Positions 8,628 through 15,159 of a stretch of DNA of 15,483 nt are shown here, piece after piece. Origin of the DNA: Burkholderiales bacterium (GTDB taxonomy: Bacteria > Pseudomonadota > Gammaproteobacteria > Burkholderiales > Burkholderiaceae); assembly GCA_947447845.1 (NCBI GenBank), contig CANFNO010000017.1:1-15483 (forward strand), written 5' to 3'. The notes under the pieces were generated by a model that saw only the letters and a list, made by a program, of their open reading frames with translations, did not search any database and was not told the origin of the DNA. Positions within the stretch are counted from its first letter, which is position 1. The number at the start of each line of letters is the position of its first letter. Made by a program: the position numbers and the translations under genes.

Positions 8628-9084
8628 ATGGGTTTGGCTGCAAGAGAGGGGCAGTGCATCCGGGGCGGCCTTTGCAATCCACCATGCATACGGCGGCGGC
8701 TTTGAACTATCGTTAGTGAAATTGTTGGGCTGGTCGCCGTGCTGATGCTTGATGCTCGAGTGGACGCGAATAGACCGTTTGGAACTGCAAACCGCCTTTC
8801 CCTTGAAGGCATGCGGGACTCCGGCCGACATGGTACTCAGCGCCGTCCGTGTCCCCCGCCCGCTGCGCGGTCTCCTCCTTTACCTACCGGCGCTAAGCGC
8901 CACGCAGTCCTGAGTCAGAGGCGCTGTTGGTGCGCTGTGGCTTTTGAGTCATCGGCCCCCACAAACCCTCGCCGACAAGGACTATTAACGCGGCTCGGGC
9001 AAAATTCAGGTTTTTGGTGGCGGACGACGACCACTTTGCAAATCACCTTGTTAGTTTGCGGTCGTTCCTATAGGTTCAGGTCAA
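8628..9084. other. 457-bp intergenic region without a credible gene
   Basis: Both flanking genes end here: hutH on the plus strand and the NAD-kinase-fold gene on the minus strand. The only structure I can support is the decayed palindromic repeat at 8817-8916. Open frames cross the gap on both strands (for example plus 8739-9146 and minus 8624-8812). They have no recognisable family, no convincing ribosome site, and run through the repeat or into neighbouring genes. I found no clear rho-independent terminator for hutH. Bases 8920-9084 show nothing I can name. Confidence 0.6.
8817..8916. repeat. Palindromic repeat element (copy 2, decayed stem)
   Basis: The 42-nt centre (8846-8887) matches the centre of the element in hutD at 39 of 42 positions; differences are at centre positions 20, 21 and 26, in and around the inner hairpin. 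It is flanked by 29-bp arms, 8817-8845 and 8888-8916. These are inverted repeats with 21 of 29 positions paired, including a perfect 7-bp AGCGCCG block next to the centre. The arm sequence is unlike that of the hutD copy. The orientation is the same, so AAAGGAGGAG is again on the minus strand (8872-8881). The fraction of mismatches suggests an older copy drifting in non-coding DNA. Confidence 0.85.
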
Positions 9085-10053
9085 TCAATCGACTAGTCGC
9101 CCTTGCACTGGAGAGATCGACACTATTGCTTCCATGCCAGCAGTGAAGCGAAGGAAGTCTGACTCGATGCCGTCTGAAAAGATGACTCCGGCTTCAGGCA
9201 TTCGCGACCGGATTCGCAAAGGCTCACGGTTTCCAAACTGGCCGTATACCAGTGATGCCTTTGACGTCCGGCTGGGAAAGGGTTCACGCACTGCAAACTC
9301 GAGTGTCGGAGAATCCCATGGCATGGGTTCATACCGGTAGCCATCACTTTTCTGCTTAGCCATCCCCAAGGAGCGGGCAATTGCCAAAGACCCGGTTACG
9401 ACACTCTTTATCCAGGCAGTTGATCCCAGCCCGGTCGACACAATGAGACCTGACGATGACTGAAACTCTGTTTTTCCGTCATAGCTAATTTCGTACAGTG
9501 CTGATGAGTGGCTGCGTGGACCAATGAAAATATCATTCACAGCTAACAGCGACTGTCCATCGGACAACGTTGCCTTTGCCATCGTCACTGACTTGATGCC
9601 ACGCTTTTCTGCTGCCACCTCGGGCAGCAGCAAACGGAGATCTTTGGCCTCGAACGGCAACAGGATGCCATCCCATCGACCCTGCTCCGGGTTGACACCC
9701 ACGAGGGGTTGACCATTCAGATACTTGAGGATGTTGGCAACAAGTCCGTCCTGGCCGAGTGCCACCACGATGTCAGACGCAGAGAACACGAAGTTGGGCA
9801 GCATGGAGCGATCCAGCATCTGGAAGCGACCCCACTCCTGCAAAGTCTGCACGGCGACGCGCAGACTGTGGGAGTAGGCTTCGTTTTCCATCAGGTAGTC
9901 ACCAAAGTCAGCACCCAGGTGCTCGATATAGAACTTCGCCTGTGCAAGCGTGTTGTGCCGCGCAACCAACTCCTCCAGTCGCGTGCGGCGCGTGATCAGC
10001 ACGACCTTGCGCTCGACCCCGCCGGGCCGGGACATTGAACCAGCTTTGCTCAT
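9085..10053 (-). CDS. NAD-kinase-fold protein, divergent
   Basis: The 322-residue protein shows the plan of the NAD/diacylglycerol kinase fold with changed signatures. The GGDG motif appears as GQDG (100-103 in VVALGQDGLVANILKYL), followed by VGVNPEQGRWDG (118-129, like the GIN.G strand). The NE motif is ND (173-174), and the nucleotide loop is GLIVSTGLGSTAW (202-214, compare GLIVATPTGSTAY). SDG at 293-295 fits the C-terminal SDG. The catalytic Asp of GGDG is kept, but an Asp normally before GLIV is Ser. It may phosphorylate NAD or a related compound, or only bind one. The ATG overlaps the stop of the SPFH gene by 4 nt, so the two are made together. The function is not established; a housekeeping NadK role is unlikely because of the divergence and context. 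Confidence 0.75.
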   Translation of the reverse strand: MSKAGSMSRPGGVERKVVLITRRTRLEELVARHNTLAQAKFYIEHLGADFGDYLMENEAYSHSLRVAVQTLQEWGRFQMLDRSMLPNFVFSASDIVVALGQDGLVANILKYLNGQPLVGVNPEQGRWDGILLPFEAKDLRLLLPEVAAEKRGIKSVTMAKATLSDGQSLLAVNDIFIGPRSHSSALYEISYDGKTEFQSSSGLIVSTGLGSTAWIKSVVTGSLAIARSLGMAKQKSDGYRYEPMPWDSPTLEFAVREPFPSRTSKASLVYGQFGNREPLRIRSRMPEAGVIFSDGIESDFLRFTAGMEAIVSISPVQGRLVD

Positions 10054-11099
10054 ATGTCACTCTTGCGCGCAATGCCAAGTTTTGGTGCTACACCTTGCAT
10101 CAGAGAATTCAGCAATTCGGGGGAGACATTGAGCTGACCTATGCGCTCGGCATTTTGGGCAATGTTGCCGAAAGCCTGGGCTATCAGCTGACCCGGTTGC
10201 ATGCCAGTCGCTGCGAGTGCCTGCACCACCCGTGCATCCACTTTGTCGAAGGCTTGCATCAGGCTGCTCACCTTGTACGCCTCTGCTTCTGCCAGTTGCC
10301 GAATATTGTCGGCTTGACCCAGCACCAGATCCTTGCGCCGCTGCTCCAACTCAATATCCGAAGACATTTGTTCGCCCCGCAGTTCGTTTTGCCGGCGCAT
10401 GACGACGGCTTTAGCCTCCATTTGCGTTTCCTGGATCTGGCGCTTCTTTTGTTCCACGGCGATCTCGGTATCCAGCTCATTTTGTCGAATCGAGCGTTCG
10501 TTCTGAACTGAGGCCATTCGGCGAAGGTAGATGGCATCATCTGCAGCCTTCAAGTTGGACTCTCTGGCAGTGGCTTCCAGTGCCCGGGCAATATCAGGCA
10601 CCGGCTTGATGGCGACGATGGCGACGCCCAGAATCTGCAGACCCAAGGCCGCAATTTCCGTTTGATTTCCAAGCTGTTCTTGCGCAGTCCGCGCAATGGC
10701 GGCGGATGCCTTGAGGGCCTCCTTCAGATCCAACGCCTGCACGGCTTGCTGAACAATGACTTTGGCCTGCATGCCAACCCGCTCCGCCAGCATCAGGTGT
10801 TCTGGGGATGCGTAGCCCTTGCCGTTGGGCAGCAACGAGAAATCCATAAGTGCCGCAATGCGTTGCGGATTACTAACCCGAAAGCTGACCCGGCCCTGGA
10901 CCGTGACGCTCTGGAAATCTGCTGTTACGAGTTCCAGCATGAAGCCGCTGTCCTGACTGGTGACGGGAACTGCCACCAGCGTCGTGCTGGGTGCGTAGTA
11001 GAAGAATGACAGTCCGGCACCTTCCCGGACGATGCGGCCTTTGCGGAATTGCATCAGGTGCATTGTTGGCTGGGCTTTGATGAAACTGACTCCTAACAT
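10050..11099 (-). CDS. SPFH/band-7 domain protein without a membrane anchor
   Basis: The 349-residue protein has an SPFH (stomatin/prohibitin/flotillin) core over about 1-170, with TADFQSVTVQGRVSFRVSNP at 59-78 and ALGLQILGVAIVAIKP at 151-166. A charged, probably coiled-coil helix follows (about 175-285, rich in E/K/R/Q) and then a C-terminal segment (about 286-345, QALAATGMQPGQLIAQAF). Unlike most SPFH proteins it has no N-terminal hydrophobic helix, so it is predicted to be soluble or peripherally attached. Such proteins form large rings or cages. The ATG at 11099 has AGGAG about 8 nt upstream. It is the first gene of a two-gene operon with the NAD-kinase-fold gene and is divergent from nrtR across two palindromic operators. 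The exact role is unknown. Confidence 0.85.
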   Translation of the reverse strand: MLGVSFIKAQPTMHLMQFRKGRIVREGAGLSFFYYAPSTTLVAVPVTSQDSGFMLELVTADFQSVTVQGRVSFRVSNPQRIAALMDFSLLPNGKGYASPEHLMLAERVGMQAKVIVQQAVQALDLKEALKASAAIARTAQEQLGNQTEIAALGLQILGVAIVAIKPVPDIARALEATARESNLKAADDAIYLRRMASVQNERSIRQNELDTEIAVEQKKRQIQETQMEAKAVVMRRQNELRGEQMSSDIELEQRRKDLVLGQADNIRQLAEAEAYKVSSLMQAFDKVDARVVQALAATGMQPGQLIAQAFGNIAQNAERIGQLNVSPELLNSLMQGVAPKLGIARKSDI

Positions 11100-11114
11100 G
11101 GTTCACTCCTGAAT

Positions 11115-11135
11115 ACGGTTGTACTGTACAACCGT
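11115..11135. promoter_or_regulatory. Operator 1: perfect 21-bp palindrome, likely NrtR site
   Basis: Left half ACGGTTGTAC and right half GTACAACCGT are perfect reverse complements around a central T at 11125. It lies 16 bp from the SPFH ATG and 47 bp from the nrtR ATG, overlapping the leader of the SPFH transcript. A palindrome of this length beside an NrtR gene is the usual layout for an autoregulated NrtR regulon; binding itself is inferred. Confidence 0.8.
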
Positions 11136-11138
11136 TTA

Positions 11139-11159
11139 TAAGTTGTATAGTACAACCGT
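11139..11159. promoter_or_regulatory. Operator 2: degenerate copy of the same palindrome
   Basis: The right half GTACAACCGT (11150-11159) is an exact copy of the operator 1 right half, while the left half (11139-11148) keeps 6 of 10 positions (GTTGTA core). Centres of the two operators are 24 bp apart. TATAGT (11146-11151), a possible -10 for nrtR, lies inside it, so occupancy would repress nrtR as well. Confidence 0.7.
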
Positions 11160-11174
11160 ATTTCACAAAGTCAA
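11144..11174 (-). promoter_or_regulatory. Candidate promoter for the SPFH/NAD-kinase-fold operon
   Basis: On the minus strand TTGACT (-35, at 11169-11174) is followed by TATACA (11144-11149) at 19 bp or TACTAT (11147-11152) at 16 bp. Both spacings are off the optimum, so the exact -10 is uncertain. Operator 2 covers the -10 region and operator 1 lies downstream of it, a layout suited to repression. Confidence 0.4.
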
Positions 11175-11181
11175 GGTTTAT

Positions 11182-11910
11182 ATGAAAAAGATCGGCACTG
11201 CACCTCCCATAGCAACTTTTGATCGCCCGCTGGTAACGGTGGACGTCGCGATATTCGCGCTCCGCAGCGACACGCTGACCGTGCTGCTTGTGCGCAGACC
11301 AACCGACCCGCAGGATCCCTTTCCAGGTCAATGGGCTCTGCCGGGAGGTTTTGTAGACGTGAAGCAGGACAGTTCGCTCTTTGAGTGCGCCGTGCGCAAA
11401 CTGAAGGCAAAGACAGGCGTTGCGACACCTTACTTGGAGCAACTCGGTAGTTGGGGCGACGAGAGCCGGGATCCGCGCGGGTGGTCCGCAACGCACGCAT
11501 ACTTTGCGCTGATTCAGGCGCCAGAAGTGGTGGATGCTCAAACGACAGTCCCATCACTGGAATCTCAATGGTTCCCTGTAGACGAGGCTTTACGAAAGCG
11601 CCTGGCATTCGATCACAAACAGATTCTGTCCGCGGCCGTCGTCAGGCTGCGCAGCAAGGTCGAATACACATCCCTTGCGGCCTTCCTTTTGCGCGAGCCG
11701 TTTACGTTGCCCCAATTACAAAAAACCTATGAAGTGGTACTTGGGCGCGCGATGGACAAGAGTGCTTTTCGTAAGCGGATGTTGGACGCAAACTTTCTCG
11801 AAGAGTCAGGTATGACGGATGGCGTGCAGGGACGGGTGGCCATGTCCTATCGAATCAAGGACCGGGGACTGGCGACCACGTTTCCCAGAATGTTTAAGTC
11901 AGGGGAGTAG
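11182..11910 (+). CDS. nrtR: NrtR-type Nudix-related transcriptional regulator
   Basis: From the ATG at 11182 the protein has 242 residues: an N-terminal Nudix-fold ligand domain (about 15-150) and a C-terminal winged helix (about 155-230, TLPQLQKTYEVVLGRAMDKSAFRKRM). The Nudix box region starts PGGFVDV (54-60), but the catalytic REUXEE core reads RKLKAK (72-77), so all the metal-binding glutamates are missing. This is typical of NrtR regulators, which sense ADP-ribose or related NAD metabolites instead of hydrolysing them. LEQLGSWGDESRDPRGWS (85-102) is also typical. The frame is open back to 11119, but that extension would run through both operators, so it is rejected. The ribosome site is a weak AAGG. 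It is divergent from the SPFH operon and is the obvious candidate to bind the two palindromes. Confidence 0.85.
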   Translation: MKKIGTAPPIATFDRPLVTVDVAIFALRSDTLTVLLVRRPTDPQDPFPGQWALPGGFVDVKQDSSLFECAVRKLKAKTGVATPYLEQLGSWGDESRDPRGWSATHAYFALIQAPEVVDAQTTVPSLESQWFPVDEALRKRLAFDHKQILSAAVVRLRSKVEYTSLAAFLLREPFTLPQLQKTYEVVLGRAMDKSAFRKRMLDANFLEESGMTDGVQGRVAMSYRIKDRGLATTFPRMFKSGE

Positions 11911-11931
11911 TCAGACGCACGCTTCAATTTG

Positions 11932-11976
11932 AAATTGCCACCAGATGCCTGTCAGTCAGACTGGTTGCGGCAATTT
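11932..11976. terminator. Hairpin after nrtR, possible terminator
   Basis: AAATTGCC (11932-11939) pairs perfectly with GGCAATTT (11969-11976), and the adjoining ACCAG (11940-11944) pairs with CTGGT (11961-11965), leaving a 3-nt bulge (TGC) and a 16-nt loop. It begins 22 nt after the nrtR stop and ends in a short T3 run. The weak T tract makes intrinsic termination uncertain; it may only mark the end of the transcript. The hairpin itself is directly visible. Confidence 0.45.
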
Positions 11977-12081
11977 GACCGTGCATGCGTTGCTGTGTGC
12001 CCAGCGCTCAGCACACGCACTTGTTGGCCCATACTGAATTCCAAGTACCAAAGCCACGCATTTTTGCGGTGAAATAGCGCC

Positions 12082-12894
12082 ATGCCCAACACCCACTTTC
12101 AACTCCCCAAATCCGCCGTGGCCGATTACCAGCGCGATGGTGCTGTCGTGCTGCGCGGCGTGCTCAATGCCGCGCAAGTCGCCACCCTGCAGCAAGGCAT
12201 TGAACACAACCTGGCCCACTTGAGCCCGCTGGCCCAAGTGGCCAGCAAGGGCGACGATCCCGGCAAATTTGTGGAAGACTTTTGCACCTGGCAAAGCAAC
12301 CCGGCGTATGAATCTGTCATGCGCGATTCGGCGTTGCCAACGGTTGCCAAAGCGCTGATGCAGAGCGTCAGCGTGCGCATTTACCACGACCATTTGCTGG
12401 TGAAAGAGCCTGGCACGCGGCAACCCACACCCTGGCACCAGGACCAGCCGTATTACAACGTCAGCGGCCGCCAAAACGTGAGTTTCTGGATTCCGGTGGA
12501 TCCGGTTTCGGTGGAGAGCACATTGCGCTTTGTGGCCGGCTCGCATGCAGGCACCTGGTACATGCCGCGCACTTTTCGGGACAGCCAGGCGAAGTGGTTT
12601 CCCGATGGCACGCTGGCCGAGTTACCGGCCATTGATGCCGAACCCGAAAAGTTCCAGCAACTGGCCTGGGCCTTACAGCCCGGCGACGCCGTAGCCTTTC
12701 ACATGCTCACTTTGCACGCCAGCGGTGGTGTCAGCCCGGATCAGCGGCGCCGCGTGTTCTCGGTGCGCTATCTTGGCGATGACGCCCGCCATGCGCTGCG
12801 GCCTTGGCGCACCTCGCCGCCGTTTGTGGGCCTGAGCGAAAGGTTGGCCGACGGCGCTGAGATGGCCGATGCGCTGTTTCCGTTGGTGGCTTGA
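12082..12894 (+). CDS. Phytanoyl-CoA dioxygenase (PhyH) family oxygenase
   Basis: The 270-residue protein has the PhyH double-stranded beta-helix fold of Fe(II)/2-oxoglutarate-dependent dioxygenases. The facial triad is H119 and D121 in TPWHQDQPYYN with H212 in FHMLTLHASGGVS. R223 or R224 (QRRRVFSVRY) is placed to bind the 2-oxoglutarate carboxylate. WIPVDPVSVESTLRFVAGSH (136-155) is the characteristic strand pair leading to the GSH turn. The substrate cannot be read from the sequence; bacterial members act on diverse small molecules. It stands alone, 171 bp after nrtR in the same direction, with the hairpin in between and a weak ribosome site. Membership of the NrtR regulon is unlikely because no copy of the palindrome precedes it. 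Confidence 0.88.
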   Translation: MPNTHFQLPKSAVADYQRDGAVVLRGVLNAAQVATLQQGIEHNLAHLSPLAQVASKGDDPGKFVEDFCTWQSNPAYESVMRDSALPTVAKALMQSVSVRIYHDHLLVKEPGTRQPTPWHQDQPYYNVSGRQNVSFWIPVDPVSVESTLRFVAGSHAGTWYMPRTFRDSQAKWFPDGTLAELPAIDAEPEKFQQLAWALQPGDAVAFHMLTLHASGGVSPDQRRRVFSVRYLGDDARHALRPWRTSPPFVGLSERLADGAEMADALFPLVA

Positions 12895-13159
12895 GAAGTC
12901 CGACGCGAACCTTTTCACTGCTGTTTCTTAGCACATCTCAAAAAACGATCTGCATCCTTTTTGGGCACCGTTGGCAACCCCAATAGGCATGCGGGTTTTG
13001 CCTACCTGTCCCAGAGTTATCAACAGATCAGTTCACACGAACTGGGGATGGATTTTGCGGTCTATCTCACCATGCGAGAGCACTATGTCACCAAGCGCAG
13101 TGCGGGCATCCTTGGTCTACTTAGAATCAGGCCTGCCCAAGCGGCCCCAAAATGTTCCT

Positions 13160-13176
13160 GGAGGATTTCGACAGTG
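13160..13176 (+). promoter_or_regulatory. Ribosome site that fixes a GTG start
   Basis: GGAGGA at 13160-13165 lies 8 nt before GTG at 13174-13176. The downstream reading begins QKKTVYVLAIVALL, a positively charged cap followed by a hydrophobic helix, exactly what an exported protein needs at its N-terminus. The frame is open further upstream to about 12961, but that extension has no family resemblance and would bury the signal anchor. Confidence 0.8.
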
Positions 13177-13833
13177 CAAAAGAAAACAGTTTATGTGCTC
13201 GCCATCGTGGCGTTGCTGGTGGTGCTCGCAGTGGGCGCGTGGCTGTATCTGGCGGGCCAGAGTTCTCAGGCTTCCCAAGGCGCAGCGAGCACGGCGCTTG
13301 ATCAATCTGCGCTGATTCGTGCGCACTCGCCCACGGAAGGCAAGCAAAACGCACCTGTGGTCATCGTGGAGTTTTTTGATCCGGCCTGTGGCACCTGCCG
13401 TTCGTTTTATCCAGAGGTCAAAGCGTTGATGGCCAAATACCCCGACCGCATTCGCCTGGTGATGCGCTATGCGCCGTTTCACAAGGGTTCGGACAAGGTC
13501 GTTGCCGTGCTGGAAGCGGCCCATCGCCAGGGCAAGTTCTGGCCCGCGCTCGAGGCTTTGTTCGAGGGTCAGGACGATTGGGCTTCCAACCACACGGCCA
13601 AGGTCGATCTGGTGTGGAAATACCTGGAGCCTGTGGGCTTGAATATGGAGCAACTGGCGTTTGACGTGACAGCGCCTGAAGTTCAGAAAGTCGTCGCGCA
13701 AGACCTGAGCGATGCCAACACGTTGGGCGTTTCTCAGACGCCGGAATATTTTGTCAACGGCAAGCCGCTACCGTCCTTCGGCCTTGACCAATTGAAGCAA
13801 TTGGTGGCCGATGAAGTGGCAAGAACGCGCTAG
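13174..13833 (+). CDS. DsbA-like thioredoxin-fold protein, membrane-anchored
   Basis: The 219-residue protein starts with GTG. Residues about 6-27 form one hydrophobic segment without an obvious signal-peptidase site or lipobox, so it is predicted to be anchored in the inner membrane with its domain in the periplasm. The thioredoxin-fold domain has VVIVEFFDPACGTCRSFYPE (62-81) with active-site C72-G-T-C75, and the cis-proline loop VSQTPEYFVNGKP (P190). This fits the DsbA/DsbG-like thioredoxin_4 family that makes or repairs disulfides. No dsbB-like partner lies in the window, so whether it acts as oxidase, isomerase or reductase is not shown. It is preceded by 279 bp of non-coding DNA and converges on the HD-GYP gene with a 23-bp gap. 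Confidence 0.85.
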   Translation: MQKKTVYVLAIVALLVVLAVGAWLYLAGQSSQASQGAASTALDQSALIRAHSPTEGKQNAPVVIVEFFDPACGTCRSFYPEVKALMAKYPDRIRLVMRYAPFHKGSDKVVAVLEAAHRQGKFWPALEALFEGQDDWASNHTAKVDLVWKYLEPVGLNMEQLAFDVTAPEVQKVVAQDLSDANTLGVSQTPEYFVNGKPLPSFGLDQLKQLVADEVARTR

Positions 13834-13856
13834 CACCTCTTCTGGCAGCGCTGCGT

Positions 13857-15116
13857 TCAATCGAAGTGCTTGCGCACGCGTGCCTCCAGCAGGCTGCGTG
13901 CGTCTTCTTCGGTGGTGTTTTCCAGGCGCTGGTAAATGGATGTGGCAATCGGGCGGAACACGGCCATGACCGCTGGATCAAAGTGGCTACCAGTGTCTTT
14001 TTCGAGAATCGCCATGGCGGCGTCCAGTGACATGGGCTCCTTGTAGGGGCGCTTGGAGCATAGGGCATCAAACACATCGGCGACGGCAAAAATGCGCGCT
14101 GACAACGGAATGTCTTCACCTTTGAGGCCGCGCGGATAACCCGTGCCATTCCACTTTTCATGGTGCGCGGCGACGATGGCATTGGCACCGTCCAGCCAGC
14201 CCATGCCGGTCACAATTTCTTCGCCCTGGGAGACATGGGTGCGCATGATTTTGAACTCAGCCTCGTCGAGTTTTCCGGGCTTGAGCAGAATGGCGTCGGG
14301 GATGCCGATCTTGCCTACATCGTGCAAGAAACTGCCGGCAATCAGCGACTGCATGGCGCTGCCTGTGAGGCCCATCAGTTCACCCATGCCCGAGGCAATC
14401 CAGGAAACGCGGTAATTGTGGGCGCCGGTGTCCGAGTCGCGTTTTGCGATGGCGCGGCCCAGTGCCTCCATCATCGAGATATGGGAGTCCAGCACTTCGC
14501 GGGTCTTGCGTTCGTTCTCCTTGGATAGGTGCACCACGACCGGAAAAATGACCAGACCGCAAAGCAGGGCTGCCAGCGCAGCCATTCCCGCTGCAGTGAG
14601 TGAACTGGTCATGATCTGGTCGCTTTGCCATTGAGGCACCAGACGCACGCCTTCAAAGTAGCCGGTGATGGGAAGACTCATGTCGGTAGCCGAGTTGCGC
14701 AGGGGAATAAACACGCGCAAGGCCCATTGATTGCTGCCTAGCTTTAAGCTGTCGTAGGACGCTTTCTTGTAGTTGGGTGAGCCATGCTTGGGCACCAGAG
14801 ACTCGATATTCTGGCCATCACCGGTCATTGCTTCAGCCAGCTTCTGGCCGCTGGGATCATAAATTTCAGCGATGTCGAGCAGGCCGCCCACAATGGTCTT
14901 GGCCGCCAGTTCGGCATGCGCGGTGGCCTGGGGTCCCGTGAGGTCAATCGCGTCATAGTGATGCAGCAGCCGTCCCGACTCCTCGGTGGCCAGCAGGACG
15001 ATGCTCTCTTCGGCATTTTCGCGGGATACAAACCAAGCTAATGTGCTGGCCACGGTGGCTAGTACCAGGCTGACCGCAGCGATACGCAGCGCAGTTTGCT
15101 TTTGGAAAGAGTTCAT
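13857..15116 (-). CDS. Membrane HD-GYP domain protein, probable c-di-GMP phosphodiesterase
   Basis: The 419-residue protein has two hydrophobic segments (about 10-30 and 170-195) enclosing a periplasmic region of ~140 residues. After these comes a cytoplasmic HD-GYP domain (about 205-395). HD-GYP marks are FLHDVGKIGIPDAILLKPGKL (263-283, read in two parts) with H265-D266, THVSQGEEI (293-301), AAHHEKWNGTGYPRGLKG (316-333) and ARIFAVADVFDAL (340-352). The metal and GYP residues are all present, so hydrolysis of cyclic-di-GMP is expected. The sensor region is of no type I can name; its ligand is unknown. ATG at 15116 has a GGGGGA stretch 9 nt upstream. It follows kynA by 43 bp in the same direction and may be transcribed with it. 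Confidence 0.92.
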   Translation of the reverse strand: MNSFQKQTALRIAAVSLVLATVASTLAWFVSRENAEESIVLLATEESGRLLHHYDAIDLTGPQATAHAELAAKTIVGGLLDIAEIYDPSGQKLAEAMTGDGQNIESLVPKHGSPNYKKASYDSLKLGSNQWALRVFIPLRNSATDMSLPITGYFEGVRLVPQWQSDQIMTSSLTAAGMAALAALLCGLVIFPVVVHLSKENERKTREVLDSHISMMEALGRAIAKRDSDTGAHNYRVSWIASGMGELMGLTGSAMQSLIAGSFLHDVGKIGIPDAILLKPGKLDEAEFKIMRTHVSQGEEIVTGMGWLDGANAIVAAHHEKWNGTGYPRGLKGEDIPLSARIFAVADVFDALCSKRPYKEPMSLDAAMAILEKDTGSHFDPAVMAVFRPIATSIYQRLENTTEEDARSLLEARVRKHFD

Positions 15117-15159
15117 GCCGCATTGTCCCCCGCAGGATGACGGGAGTCTTTGCTGTATC

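Noticed and set aside
8680..8730. Segment resembling the right half of an integron attC site (GGCGGCTTTGAAC followed by GTTGGGC)
   Set aside because: There is no matching left half with the inverse core at the right distance; the likeness rests on short motifs and an 11-nt interruption, and no integrase or cassette is present.
8739..9146. 135-codon open frame on the plus strand after hutH
   Set aside because: It runs through the palindromic repeat and into the 3' end of the opposite gene, has no family resemblance and no convincing ribosome site.
11119..11181. N-terminal extension of nrtR by 21 codons
   Set aside because: The extension would place both palindromic operators and the promoter inside the coding sequence; the ATG at 11182 gives the usual NrtR N-terminus.
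11981..12020. Second hairpin-like stretch before the PhyH gene (GTGTGC and GCACAC around a 10-nt loop)
   Set aside because: The stem is only 6 bp, has no T-run and no clear relation to a promoter or start; could be chance.
12961..13173. 71-codon upstream extension of the DsbA-like gene
   Set aside because: GTG at 13174 has a GGAGGA site at 8 nt and starts the signal anchor; the extension has no recognisable features.
13845..13854. GCAGCGCTGC palindrome between the convergent dsbA-like and HD-GYP genes
   Set aside because: It is a loopless 10-bp self-complementary stretch without a T-run; too weak to call a terminator.
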